Positions 44,552-52,781 of a stretch of 57,459 nt of DNA are shown piece by piece. Numbering within the stretch: the stretch's first letter is position 1; the number at the start of each line of letters is the position of its first letter. The DNA comes from Acidobacteriota bacterium (GTDB taxonomy: Bacteria > Acidobacteriota > Terriglobia > Terriglobales > Acidobacteriaceae), in the NCBI GenBank assembly GCA_013290025.1, contig JABCYV010000004.1, positions 1-57,459 of the forward strand, read 5' to 3'. Both the position numbers and the translations under genes were made by a program. Under the pieces are notes generated by a model, which saw only the letters and a list, made by a program, of their open reading frames with translations, was not told the origin of the DNA and searched no databases.

Positions 44552-45848
44552 AAGGTTCCGCGCGAGGTGTGAGTCCGCTGGAAGGTTCCGGCACCGCGGC
44601 TTCAACCTGTTCTTGTTCATGTATGATTGCCACTAAAACCGAAGTCTGGGCAACCGCAAAATAGGGGAAGAACTGATATGCTTCCGGAGCGAAAAGCGCC
44701 CCCACTACAAAGCCGATAAGGGAACTGTGCAGGGCTCCGACGAAAAGTGTGGTGTGCGTATCCAGGTCCCGCCGCCTTCGCCTCAGGATCTTGAGATTGC
44801 CAAAACCCCGTCCGAAGAATGCGAGATAGAGCATCAGGACCGGGATGCCGCCCTCCACGCCTATCTGCAGGTAGGCGTTATGAACTTCTTTCCAAAGGCC
44901 TGAATAGTTAGCAAAGTCGTGTGCTCCAACTCCGAACACAGGGTAGTGCTCAATACCCTCTATTGCTTTGAAAATGAGGAACTTTCGCTCTTCGAAAGAT
45001 CCATAGGCGCTCTGAACATTCGGATCTACTTCATCGGCGAAAATGGTTGCAAATCGGGCCCTGAGGAGGCCACCCGCTGCGATCATCAGCACCATCAGAG
45101 CGAGCCCGGCTGCGACAATTAGTTGCGGACGACGTCCCCTGATCCCGAAATGCCACAAGCAAACTGTGCCTGAGATGACCAGGTCAATGAATCCGGCTCG
45201 GGAAGCGGTCAGAAACAAGGCTGCAGCCATCACCAGCATAGCCAGCGTCCAGGCTAATTTGCGCAGTAATCCCTTTGCCGTCAAAAGGAATGCCAGGCAG
45301 AAAGGAAGGGACAAGACGATGGCAAACGCCAGATCATTGGGATTCGAGTAGATTCCGCCCAGTACGCCATCTAGCCGAGGAGTATTGTGGCCCTTCACAA
45401 TAGAGATAATGGCAATGGCCGCGACTGAAGCAGCTTGAATAAAGATCACCCGTCGGAGTCGGGAGAAGTCAGTAACCAGCAGAAAGGTCATCACCCACGC
45501 GATAGATACTTTGCCAAAATCCAGACTGTGGACGAAAGCACCGCCCTTCCATATCGGAGACAGCAAGGCTGAAACCAGCAACAACCCAATCATGATGATC
45601 AGATAGTAGGCTTCCTTCGGCAGATCCCGAAGGCCCCGCTTCGCCTTTCCCATGCTCATAACCAGGGCGGCGCAAGTGAAAAAGGCGGTAATCTTCGCTA
45701 GCGGAACGTACTTCAAACCGGGGAGCCAATCCTCAGGCCGGGCGCAATAAACGAAATAGAAGGCGCTCAACCAAAAGAAAGCGCCATTCAAAACCTTCTT
45801 CTCCTCCCGCGGCTGATCGTTTCCCAAGACTTGTCGTGCTATTGCCAT
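44508..45848 (-). CDS. O-antigen ligase/Wzy-type membrane protein of exosortase EPS loci
   Basis: A 446-residue protein with about ten to twelve hydrophobic segments and a periplasmic loop that contains FGVGAHDFANYSG and EVHNAYLQIGVEGG; the His there is characteristic of the Wzy/WaaL superfamily. It joins or polymerises lipid-linked sugar units on the periplasmic face. Proteins of this kind accompany exosortase in many EPS loci. The last residues include VPEPSS, but no membrane anchor follows, so this is not a PEP-CTERM signal. It is separated from the next gene by 125 bases that contain a hairpin. Confidence 0.85.
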   Translation of the reverse strand: MAIARQVLGNDQPREEKKVLNGAFFWLSAFYFVYCARPEDWLPGLKYVPLAKITAFFTCAALVMSMGKAKRGLRDLPKEAYYLIIMIGLLLVSALLSPIWKGGAFVHSLDFGKVSIAWVMTFLLVTDFSRLRRVIFIQAASVAAIAIISIVKGHNTPRLDGVLGGIYSNPNDLAFAIVLSLPFCLAFLLTAKGLLRKLAWTLAMLVMAAALFLTASRAGFIDLVISGTVCLWHFGIRGRRPQLIVAAGLALMVLMIAAGGLLRARFATIFADEVDPNVQSAYGSFEERKFLIFKAIEGIEHYPVFGVGAHDFANYSGLWKEVHNAYLQIGVEGGIPVLMLYLAFFGRGFGNLKILRRRRRDLDTHTTLFVGALHSSLIGFVVGALFAPEAYQFFPYFAVAQTSVLVAIIHEQEQVEAAVPEPSSGLTPRAEPYDRSGIPIPVPFVR

Positions 45849-45868
45849 CAGTAATTCCCTTCACTCGG

Positions 45869-45887
45869 CGCCCGCGGCGTGCGGGCG
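45869..45887 (-). repeat. GC-rich hairpin in the long minus-strand run
   Basis: CGCCCGC pairs with GCGGGCG around a five-base loop (45869-45887). It lies 20 bases upstream of the polymerase ATG, in the only large gap of the fifteen-gene run, with no T-run after it in the direction of transcription. It may regulate downstream expression or stabilise mRNA. Confidence 0.45.
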
Positions 45888-45973
45888 ACTACCGAACTAC
45901 GCCTCAACTCTCTCCAGCGGCCTGGGTTTGAGCGTCTCCTACCTACCCATTCTCCCAGTGCAAATATTCTTTG

Positions 45974-46777
45974 TCACTTAAACGCCTCAACTACCAAGTT
46001 GCCTTCGCTCATTCCTGCGGCGGATGCCGCTATCCTCTCGACCCGGGCCAAGGCCGGCACCCTAGTCAAAATTCCACGCGCCCTGGTCACCCTGACATCT
46101 AGTCTTCGAAACCCAACGATTTTGCAGATTTCTTCAATCACCGCAGAAGTATTAGCCCGGTAGTGAGCGGGATAAATGTCCTCCGGCTTTCGCTTTTGGA
46201 TAATTCCAGTGGCCAGCCAGACCTTAAAACCCTGGGGCAGCAAACGCGCGATGCGAACAAAATAGCTTCGGGCGCTCGGAGTCCGAAGGATGAAAGACCC
46301 ATCACGCCTCAGAACACGGAATACCTCCGAAAACGCCAACGAAGGATATTTCAAGTGTTCCACGACTACGTTGGCGGTCACAACGTCAAAACTCCCGCTC
46401 GCAAAAGGAAGCGTGGCGATGCTCCCGACCACTTTCTTTACCATCGTTCGGTGCTTGGCCACTGCCTGACAATCCAAGTCAAGACCAACCACATTGGCGC
46501 GGCCCAGCATTTTCTTTTCTCTTTCAAGCTCCCAAGGCCAGTCAAAGTGCCACCCACAACCCAAGTCCAGCCAGTCAGGCCGGGCCCATTGGTCCAAGCG
46601 GTTCGCGATCATAGAAATGTACAATTCATGAGGATGCGAACGAATGTCGCTGGTTGTGGCAACAACCAGCTCAAAACCCTTAGGCTTGACGTGGTTGTCA
46701 ACCCTTTCCAGCCCGGAGTCCTTTAGCGCACTATCCATTCCCATGAATCCATGATTTCGCTCAATCACCGAATCCAT
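45974..46777 (-). CDS. Class I SAM-dependent methyltransferase
   Basis: A 267-residue protein from ATG 46777, with DWLDLGCGWHFDWPW as motif I, VVGLDLD as the next acidic motif, SFDVVTANVVVEHL as motif II and RVLRRDGSFILRTPS. The start was placed at the ATG inside the end of the glycosyltransferase gene (13-base overlap), because the frame further upstream shows no family similarity. The methylated product is unknown, but the position between a GT2 and the polymerase suggests capping or tailoring of a sugar. Confidence 0.75.
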   Translation of the reverse strand: MDSVIERNHGFMGMDSALKDSGLERVDNHVKPKGFELVVATTSDIRSHPHELYISMIANRLDQWARPDWLDLGCGWHFDWPWELEREKKMLGRANVVGLDLDCQAVAKHRTMVKKVVGSIATLPFASGSFDVVTANVVVEHLKYPSLAFSEVFRVLRRDGSFILRTPSARSYFVRIARLLPQGFKVWLATGIIQKRKPEDIYPAHYRANTSAVIEEICKIVGFRRLDVRVTRARGILTRVPALARVERIAASAAGMSEGNLVVEAFK

Positions 46778-47886
46778 ACTGCCTTGCGGCCGGTAACAAA
46801 GTTCGCAAAGGCTACCGCGGCTGCGGTGTTCAATACCACGAAAGTAAAGGCCGCATCCCCCAGGCGAGCCAATGGCCCGAGCTTCAATCGCGCCATTGCC
46901 AGCAGACTGAGACCGTAAAACGCGAGTTGCAAAAGCAAAGCAATACGGTAGATCGGGGCGGGCAGCAAAGCCGAAGTCAACAGGGCCGCGGTCAATGCGA
47001 ATGGGGCAACCAGCCGAAGCAGCTTGTGACTTACAAACTCGAACCGTGCCGGATTCGCGCTGGTCACCAGCCACGGTGCCAGCTGAAGGAGCTGGTAGTT
47101 TCCGCTTAGAGTCCGCACCTTGCGGGCAAACTCACGACCTGTACCTAGGTCTGGGAGGTCCCAGGCACGCGCCCGCGGGTCAAACACCACACGCGCTCCT
47201 TGCTTCAATACATGCATCGGAATGTAGACGTCGTCGAGAATGGTTTCTTCGGGCAGGCGAGCAAGCAACGTTCGCCGCAAAGCGTAAATTGCTCCTGTCG
47301 CTCCGATTACGGAACTGGAGGCTGCTTCCCACTCGCGAATCTTCTTTTCGATTCTCCAGTACAACCCCATTCCCCTGGCCGACTCTCCGGAATCGGGATA
47401 GCCCAGCATCAGTTCTCCGCTGGCACAACCTACCGTCGGGTCAGCAAAGTTCTCCATGAGCAGACGAACCGCATCCAATTCAATTTTCTGCCGCGCGTCC
47501 GTAAAAACGATAATGTCACCTCTGGCAATCGCGACGGCTTCATTCAGCCCTGCCGCCTTGCCTCGCGAAGACACGAGGAAGACCGCTCGGACCCGTGGAG
47601 TCCCGGCATATTGGGAGAGGATTTGGTTGGTGCCGTCGGTCGACCCGTCTGAAGCCACGACAATCTCGACCAGATCACTGGGATAATTCAAGTCCAGCAA
47701 ATTCCGCAACTTGTTCTCAAGTATCGTCGCCTCGTTGCGAACCACCATGACAAGGGAAATCGCAGGCGTGTAGGCGCTTCTGGTGACGGGACGCCGGCGC
47801 CAGCGGCTGCGGATCCAGAGCCAGCCGGCGTAGCCGAAATAGGCGTAAACGATGACGAATGCCGCTCCCCAGAAGACCCATTTCAT
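46765..47886 (-). CDS. Membrane-associated glycosyltransferase family 2
   Basis: A 373-residue protein with a GT-A domain: SLVMVVRNEATILENKL (residues 44-60), the VASDGSTDGT nucleotide motif with Asp80, FTDARQK, and a later DDVYIPMHVLK acceptor region. One membrane segment at 4-20 and several at the C-terminus (FALTAALLTSALLPAPIYRI and others) anchor it in the inner membrane. It would extend the lipid-linked saccharide in the cytoplasm. The start overlaps the priming enzyme stop by four bases. Confidence 0.85.
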   Translation of the reverse strand: MKWVFWGAAFVIVYAYFGYAGWLWIRSRWRRRPVTRSAYTPAISLVMVVRNEATILENKLRNLLDLNYPSDLVEIVVASDGSTDGTNQILSQYAGTPRVRAVFLVSSRGKAAGLNEAVAIARGDIIVFTDARQKIELDAVRLLMENFADPTVGCASGELMLGYPDSGESARGMGLYWRIEKKIREWEAASSSVIGATGAIYALRRTLLARLPEETILDDVYIPMHVLKQGARVVFDPRARAWDLPDLGTGREFARKVRTLSGNYQLLQLAPWLVTSANPARFEFVSHKLLRLVAPFALTAALLTSALLPAPIYRIALLLQLAFYGLSLLAMARLKLGPLARLGDAAFTFVVLNTAAAVAFANFVTGRKAVWIR

Positions 47887-49256
47887 TGCGCGCCTCGACC
47901 CAGCAAGACGATCTTGATGGTGTGGAACATGATCAGAAGGTCCAGGCCGATGGAAGCGTTCTTGATATAGAACAGGTCATACTGGAGCTTTTCTTTGGCG
48001 TCTTCCAGCGTATTACCATACTTATAACGAACCTGCGCCCAACCGGTGATGCCCGGACGCACCACGTGGCGCACACCATAAAACGGAATCTCATTGCTGA
48101 GCCATTCCACAAATTCGGGGCGCTCGGGCCGCGGGCCAACAAATTGCATGTCACCCTTCAACACGCACCACAATTGCGGAATCTCGTCCAGCCGCGAACT
48201 GCGCAGGAACCTGCCCACTCGGGTGATGCGCGGATCATCATCGAGCGCCCAGGTTGGACCTGTGTCCGCCTCGGCGTCGGCCCGCATGGTGCGAAACTTG
48301 AAGCAGTAAAAGTGCACACCCTTGCGCCCTACGCGCTTCTGCTTATAAAGCACCGGTCCCGGTGAATCCAATTTGATGGCAAGAATGATAAAAGGAAGAA
48401 GCGGAAGGGTGACTAGGAGCCCGATAAGCGCCACGCCAAAATTCAACACCCGCCGCACGAATCTGAAAGTGCCACTGAAACGGAATCCTTTAGCAAAGAT
48501 GATCCAGCTAGGATAAAGCTGCTCGACCTCGATCTTCCCTGTGATTTTTTCCAGCCAGGACGTGGCTTCTTCAATATGCACTCCCTGCAACCGGAGTTGC
48601 AGCAGTTCCGTCATGGGCATTGCTTCCCGACGATCTTGCATGGCCACAATCACGCGGTGTACAGAGGTTTGCGCCACCTGTTCCATCAAGTGCGAAGCCA
48701 CGGCCTCGCGGGTGAATTCGCCTTCTACCGTCCCGCTCCAGCCCACGACCTCGATTCCCATTTGCCGGCCCTGGCGCAGTCCGTACACCAGTCGCTGCGC
48801 ACGATCTCCGGTACCCAGCACATACACCTTTTCCCGCAGATAGGGGCGCTGCACCAGCCAGGCGTAGGCGCTGCGCCAGCCGAACAGAGCGAACGTGAGG
48901 ATTATCAATCCGATATGCGGGGAGCCTCTCCAGAGCAGGGTTCTGGGAAAGATAGATCCCACGCCCGCCATGGCCAGCGCCACCAATCCGAGGACCAATA
49001 AGAGGCGGAAAATCTGCTCCCATTTGGCGTTGAAGCCGGCCGGGTCGTACAGATCAAACCAGTGGGAGAGCAACATCACAGTAGCCGTTACCGCTAGGAT
49101 TTTGTAGTAGCCGTATTCGTAATTGAGCACGAGATAACTGTCTTCGCCTGACTGGCGCCACACCGCCAGCAGGAACGAAGTCCAGATGACCAGGGCTTCC
49201 CCCGCCAACAGAACCAGAGTGCGGACCGGGTAATATACGTTGAAGAGCCGAATCAC
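47883..49256 (-). CDS. Priming glycosyl-phosphotransferase of exosortase EPS loci (TIGR03013-like)
   Basis: A 457-residue protein with several N-terminal membrane segments, a Rossmann-like middle domain (KVYVLGTGDRAQRLVYGLRQ), one membrane segment at about 275-295, and the C-terminal bacterial sugar-transferase domain: DSPGPVLYKQKRVGRKG, FKFRTMRADAE, SSRLDEIPQLWCVLKGDMQF and GPRPERPEFV. It transfers a sugar phosphate to undecaprenyl phosphate and starts the repeat unit. Four bases separate it from the kinase gene. The domain order and length match the exosortase-associated type. Confidence 0.9.
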   Translation of the reverse strand: MIRLFNVYYPVRTLVLLAGEALVIWTSFLLAVWRQSGEDSYLVLNYEYGYYKILAVTATVMLLSHWFDLYDPAGFNAKWEQIFRLLLVLGLVALAMAGVGSIFPRTLLWRGSPHIGLIILTFALFGWRSAYAWLVQRPYLREKVYVLGTGDRAQRLVYGLRQGRQMGIEVVGWSGTVEGEFTREAVASHLMEQVAQTSVHRVIVAMQDRREAMPMTELLQLRLQGVHIEEATSWLEKITGKIEVEQLYPSWIIFAKGFRFSGTFRFVRRVLNFGVALIGLLVTLPLLPFIILAIKLDSPGPVLYKQKRVGRKGVHFYCFKFRTMRADAEADTGPTWALDDDPRITRVGRFLRSSRLDEIPQLWCVLKGDMQFVGPRPERPEFVEWLSNEIPFYGVRHVVRPGITGWAQVRYKYGNTLEDAKEKLQYDLFYIKNASIGLDLLIMFHTIKIVLLGRGAQ

Positions 49257-49259
49257 GCT

Positions 49260-50198
49260 CTACCTCGCGGCTTTTCCCTTGCCGTTGGGCCGTCCATAGG
49301 CGCTGTAGTAATACTGGGTATAAGAAGAGCCGGCCGCGATGCCATTCAGTACGACGCCCACCACGTGCTCTGCGCGAAACTCTTGTCTGGCCTTGCGCGC
49401 GATGTCGAACGGGGTAGCGTTGGAGCGGACAACCATCAGTACCCCATCACAATAGTTCGCCAGTAACCCCGCATCCGAGACCGGTACTGCGGGAGGCGAA
49501 TCAATGACGATCCAGTCGAACAAAGGTTCCAATCGGTTCAGTAGAAATTTCAGACGTCCGTTGGCGACCAGTTCTGCAGGGCTCTGCACAGTTCGTCCGC
49601 TCGGGATGAAGAACAGGTTCTCCATGGGACCCCTTTGCATGACCGCAAACTCATCGACTTCGCCCAGCAGGTATTCCGAAAGTCCGGGAGTGGAAGAAGT
49701 TCCCAGCGCCTGGTGTAGCCTGGCGCCCCGAAGGTCAGCGTCAATGAGCAGAACCCGGCGGCCATGCTGGCGTACCATCACTTGCGCCAGGTTCGCAGCC
49801 ACGAAAGACTTGCCTTCTTTGGGCAGAGCACTGGTGACTAGTAACTTCCGGAGCGGTTGCTTCTCACGCATCTGGTAAAGGCGCGAGCGCAGTGTGCGGA
49901 ATTCCTCGGTGCCGTATGCCTGCTCCTCGCCGTTGAAGAAGAGCATGGTCTTCACGTCCGGCGACCAGTTCACTGGGGCGCAGCGTGCAAGCAGGGTATC
50001 GAAATTGAATGACGTCCCAAACGACGGCATGGGCGGCGCCGCTGGGGCGGCTGCCAATGGAGGACCCTGCGCCAGTGGCATCGCCGCCATCGGCTCGGAA
50101 GCGGGAATATCCACCACCTGGGCCGCCTCGGCTTGACCTCCCTGGGAACTAGCTCGCTGTTCTTCGGCTTTCTTCAAGGCTTCATGAATACGGCTCAT
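49260..50198 (-). CDS. Tyrosine autokinase of exosortase EPS loci (CpsD/CapB-like)
   Basis: A 312-residue protein with Walker A TSALPKEGKS at residues 122-131, the A' motif VLLIDADLRG at 149-158, and Walker B VIDSPPAVPV. An alanine/proline-rich N-terminal part (21-60) precedes the kinase. The C-terminus has five Tyr within SSYTQYYYSAYG, the likely autophosphorylation cluster. In the Wzy pathway this kinase works with the Wzz-like protein to set chain length and export. Four bases overlap with the ATPase gene. Confidence 0.88.
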   Translation of the reverse strand: MSRIHEALKKAEEQRASSQGGQAEAAQVVDIPASEPMAAMPLAQGPPLAAAPAAPPMPSFGTSFNFDTLLARCAPVNWSPDVKTMLFFNGEEQAYGTEEFRTLRSRLYQMREKQPLRKLLVTSALPKEGKSFVAANLAQVMVRQHGRRVLLIDADLRGARLHQALGTSSTPGLSEYLLGEVDEFAVMQRGPMENLFFIPSGRTVQSPAELVANGRLKFLLNRLEPLFDWIVIDSPPAVPVSDAGLLANYCDGVLMVVRSNATPFDIARKARQEFRAEHVVGVVLNGIAAGSSYTQYYYSAYGRPNGKGKAAR

Positions 50199-51169
50199 AG
50201 TTTCCTTTCCTTGGGGAGGTCCTGTTCCGACTCGCGTAAGCGGTCGGCGAGAGTAGTCAGCGTTCGTAAAGCTTCGATCAGATCGAATTTCTCGGCGCCC
50301 GCCGAGTTTGACGGCGTAGCGGGTCTGGGCGGCGTGGTCACGACCTGCGAAGTAGTGTTGTCGCCCAAATCAAAGTCACGGGCCACAGCATCAACCACGT
50401 TCGTGGTTACTAATTTGTGCTGGTCCACGAAGGCGCTCACCAAACAGTGCTCACAGATCAGATTCACCACCCGAGGAATACCGTTGGAATAGCGATGAAT
50501 GGCAAGCAACGACTCGGCATCAAATATTTGCTGCCCGTTCGCTCCTGCGATGCGCAAGCGCTGCGCGACATAGGCTTTTGTCTCTTCCAGCGAGAGCGGA
50601 TGGGTCTTGGCGCGCAGCGTCAGCCTCTGGCGTAACTGCCGCAAGTGCGGCTGCTTCAGTCGCTGCTCCAGTTCGGGCTGGCCCACCAGCACAATCTGCA
50701 GAAGCTTTTCCGTGAAGGTCTCCAGGTTCGTCATCATGCGAATCTCTTCCAACACTTCATCGGAAAGATTCTGTGCTTCGTCCACAATCAGCACTGCGGT
50801 TTCGCCCGCCCGGTAACGGTCCAGTAACCAGTTGTACAGCTTCATCAAGACCTGGCTTTTGGACCGGGAATCGGATGGAATTCCGAAATCCGCCATCATG
50901 TAATCCAGGAACTGGGGCACGTTCATCCGCGAGTTGAAAATAAACGCGGTCGCTACCTGCTGCAGACGCAACCACTCGAGCAGCTTATTGATGAGGGTGG
51001 TCTTGCCTGTTCCTACTTCCCCCGTTAGCAGCACAAAACCCTTGCGGCTCTGGATGCCGTAGGTCAGGCAGGCCAGTGCCTCCTCCGTGTGCCGCGTCAG
51101 AAACAGGTAACGCGGGTCCGGATTTACGTTGAACGGATTGGCTCGAAGTCCAAAGAATTCCTTGTACAT
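50195..51169 (-). CDS. ExeA-like AAA ATPase of exosortase EPS loci (TIGR03015-like)
   Basis: A 324-residue protein with Walker A GEVGTGKT (50-57), Walker B VLIVDEAQ (126-133) and a start MYKEFFGLRANPFNVNPDPR typical of the ExeA-like and exosortase-associated ATPases. The C-terminal 65 residues are Pro/Thr-rich. ExeA-type proteins assist assembly of envelope export machines; here it probably helps assemble or drive the polysaccharide export complex. It lies six bases after the chain-length gene and overlaps the kinase gene. Confidence 0.88.
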   Translation of the reverse strand: MYKEFFGLRANPFNVNPDPRYLFLTRHTEEALACLTYGIQSRKGFVLLTGEVGTGKTTLINKLLEWLRLQQVATAFIFNSRMNVPQFLDYMMADFGIPSDSRSKSQVLMKLYNWLLDRYRAGETAVLIVDEAQNLSDEVLEEIRMMTNLETFTEKLLQIVLVGQPELEQRLKQPHLRQLRQRLTLRAKTHPLSLEETKAYVAQRLRIAGANGQQIFDAESLLAIHRYSNGIPRVVNLICEHCLVSAFVDQHKLVTTNVVDAVARDFDLGDNTTSQVVTTPPRPATPSNSAGAEKFDLIEALRTLTTLADRLRESEQDLPKERKL

Positions 51170-51175
51170 TGACCG

Positions 51176-52741
51176 TTAAACCTCGACCGTCTGCTTCTCC
51201 TCGTCGGCTGGCGGCTTGGAACGGCCATACACTCTGCCGTCGCTGCTCCGGGCCTTACCATCGGAACCGATCCAAGGCATTGACACGAGCATCGGAAGTT
51301 CCAGTGCCGCCATCACATCTTGTTCATCGCGGATGGACTTGTCGCGTAACTCTAGCCACATGGCCAGGCCCAGACCTAAGGCCAGTCCAGCTCCCAGACC
51401 TCCCGCGGCGAACATCCACCGCACCGGAAAACTGGGCGTCTCGGGGAGGTTAGCGGGGTTCAGCAGTCTCATCAGCTCGCCCCGCTGTTCCTGCTCCATA
51501 TTGGTCTGCATCTCTGACTCGCTCTTCTTGGCCAACAGTTCGTTATAGAATTTCTGGGCGGTTTCGTAGTCCCGAGTCAACGCCTTGTATTGCTCCTCTA
51601 CTCCGGGGCTGAGTGCCACACGTCCCTGGTACGCCTGGATCTGACCCTGCAAACGCCTCTGGTCGCGGGCGGCCTGGGCAATGGCTTCATCGTATTGGTG
51701 AATCAGCAGACGCAGTTTCTGGATCTCCGGCGGTTCCGCGCCTTTTGTCTTGTCAACAGCAGTATCCTGGCTCTCGTCCGCTCCCGAGTCGACCTGCTTC
51801 AACCTGCGCTTGATTTCCGCGATATCGTTTTTCGTCTTCACCACATCGGGATGGTCCTCGGTGTAACGGGCTTGCAGAGTGATCAACTGACTCTGCAAAG
51901 CGGCCAACTGCTGCAGCAAAGTTTGCGGATTGGCTGCAGAGTCTGAGGATTTCCATGCGGTCAATTGCTGAGCCAGCAGGGATTCGGTATAGGCCTTGTC
52001 CTGCTGCGCCCGGTTCATGGTCTGGGTGTTCGCGTCCAATTGCGAATTGAGCCCCATCAGGATCTTGAGGTTGCTGTCCTCGTCACCGGGTAACTGGCCC
52101 ACGTATTGCTTCTTGAAGACGGCCAGCTTGCTGTCCTGTTCGTCCAGGTCGTGCTTGGCCTGCTCGACCTGCCGCGCCAAGAACTGGGTGGTATTCTCTG
52201 CGACAGCGGTTCGAGCCTGAACATTTTCGTCTAGCAACATGGACGTGAGTTCAGCGCAAATTTCCTGTGCTTCGCGGGGATTGTTGGCCGAGAAGTTCAC
52301 GTAAAATCCGGGAACGTCGGTGTGCTGCTGCCCGGGCTTTTTCTTGGTGGAAGAGGTCGAGCCACTCGTAACACCAGGCTCCACTGGCTGGATGTCGATA
52401 TTGGTTCGGATAGAGTCAACCACTTCGTCCACGCCCCTGCCGCCCTTTGCCAGACCCAGGCGCTCAATCATGGGCTGCAGCTTATTGCGGGTCAGCACCC
52501 GCTGCTCCATGGTGGCGATGCGTTGGGTTAGGTCTTCGGTCACTACCGGCTGCACATACCCTTCCGGAACTTTCTGCCCTTCCACCAGGATGGTGGCCTG
52601 CGAGGTGTACTTCGGGGAGAACGCATACGAGACCAGAAATCCCACCAAGGGAGCGATGAACGCCGGAATCAGGAGCACCTTCGCTCGCCGCCGCAGCATC
52701 GCTAAATAGTCGTCGATGGATAATTCGCGATTTTCAATCAT
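51176..52741 (-). CDS. Wzz-type chain-length determinant of exosortase EPS loci
   Basis: A 521-residue protein with a Wzz domain: ENRELSIDDYLAMLRRRAKV, membrane segment at about 23-42, a long periplasmic coiled-coil region (about 150-420, with LQSQLITLQARYTEDHPDVV), and a second membrane segment at about 446-466 followed by a cytoplasmic tail of about 55 residues. It sets polymer length with the tyrosine kinase two genes on. No kinase domain is fused. The export-side genes precede it in the same direction. Confidence 0.88.
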   Translation of the reverse strand: MIENRELSIDDYLAMLRRRAKVLLIPAFIAPLVGFLVSYAFSPKYTSQATILVEGQKVPEGYVQPVVTEDLTQRIATMEQRVLTRNKLQPMIERLGLAKGGRGVDEVVDSIRTNIDIQPVEPGVTSGSTSSTKKKPGQQHTDVPGFYVNFSANNPREAQEICAELTSMLLDENVQARTAVAENTTQFLARQVEQAKHDLDEQDSKLAVFKKQYVGQLPGDEDSNLKILMGLNSQLDANTQTMNRAQQDKAYTESLLAQQLTAWKSSDSAANPQTLLQQLAALQSQLITLQARYTEDHPDVVKTKNDIAEIKRRLKQVDSGADESQDTAVDKTKGAEPPEIQKLRLLIHQYDEAIAQAARDQRRLQGQIQAYQGRVALSPGVEEQYKALTRDYETAQKFYNELLAKKSESEMQTNMEQEQRGELMRLLNPANLPETPSFPVRWMFAAGGLGAGLALGLGLAMWLELRDKSIRDEQDVMAALELPMLVSMPWIGSDGKARSSDGRVYGRSKPPADEEKQTVEV

Positions 52742-52781
52742 TTCAATTTTCCGTCCTGGCCATCCTCAAGATGGCCTTAAA

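Noticed and set aside
44508-44620. VPEPSS near the C-terminus of the polymerase-type protein
   Set aside because: A PEP-CTERM signal needs a hydrophobic stretch and basic residues after the motif; here the rest is polar and short, and the protein is a membrane enzyme rather than an exported substrate.
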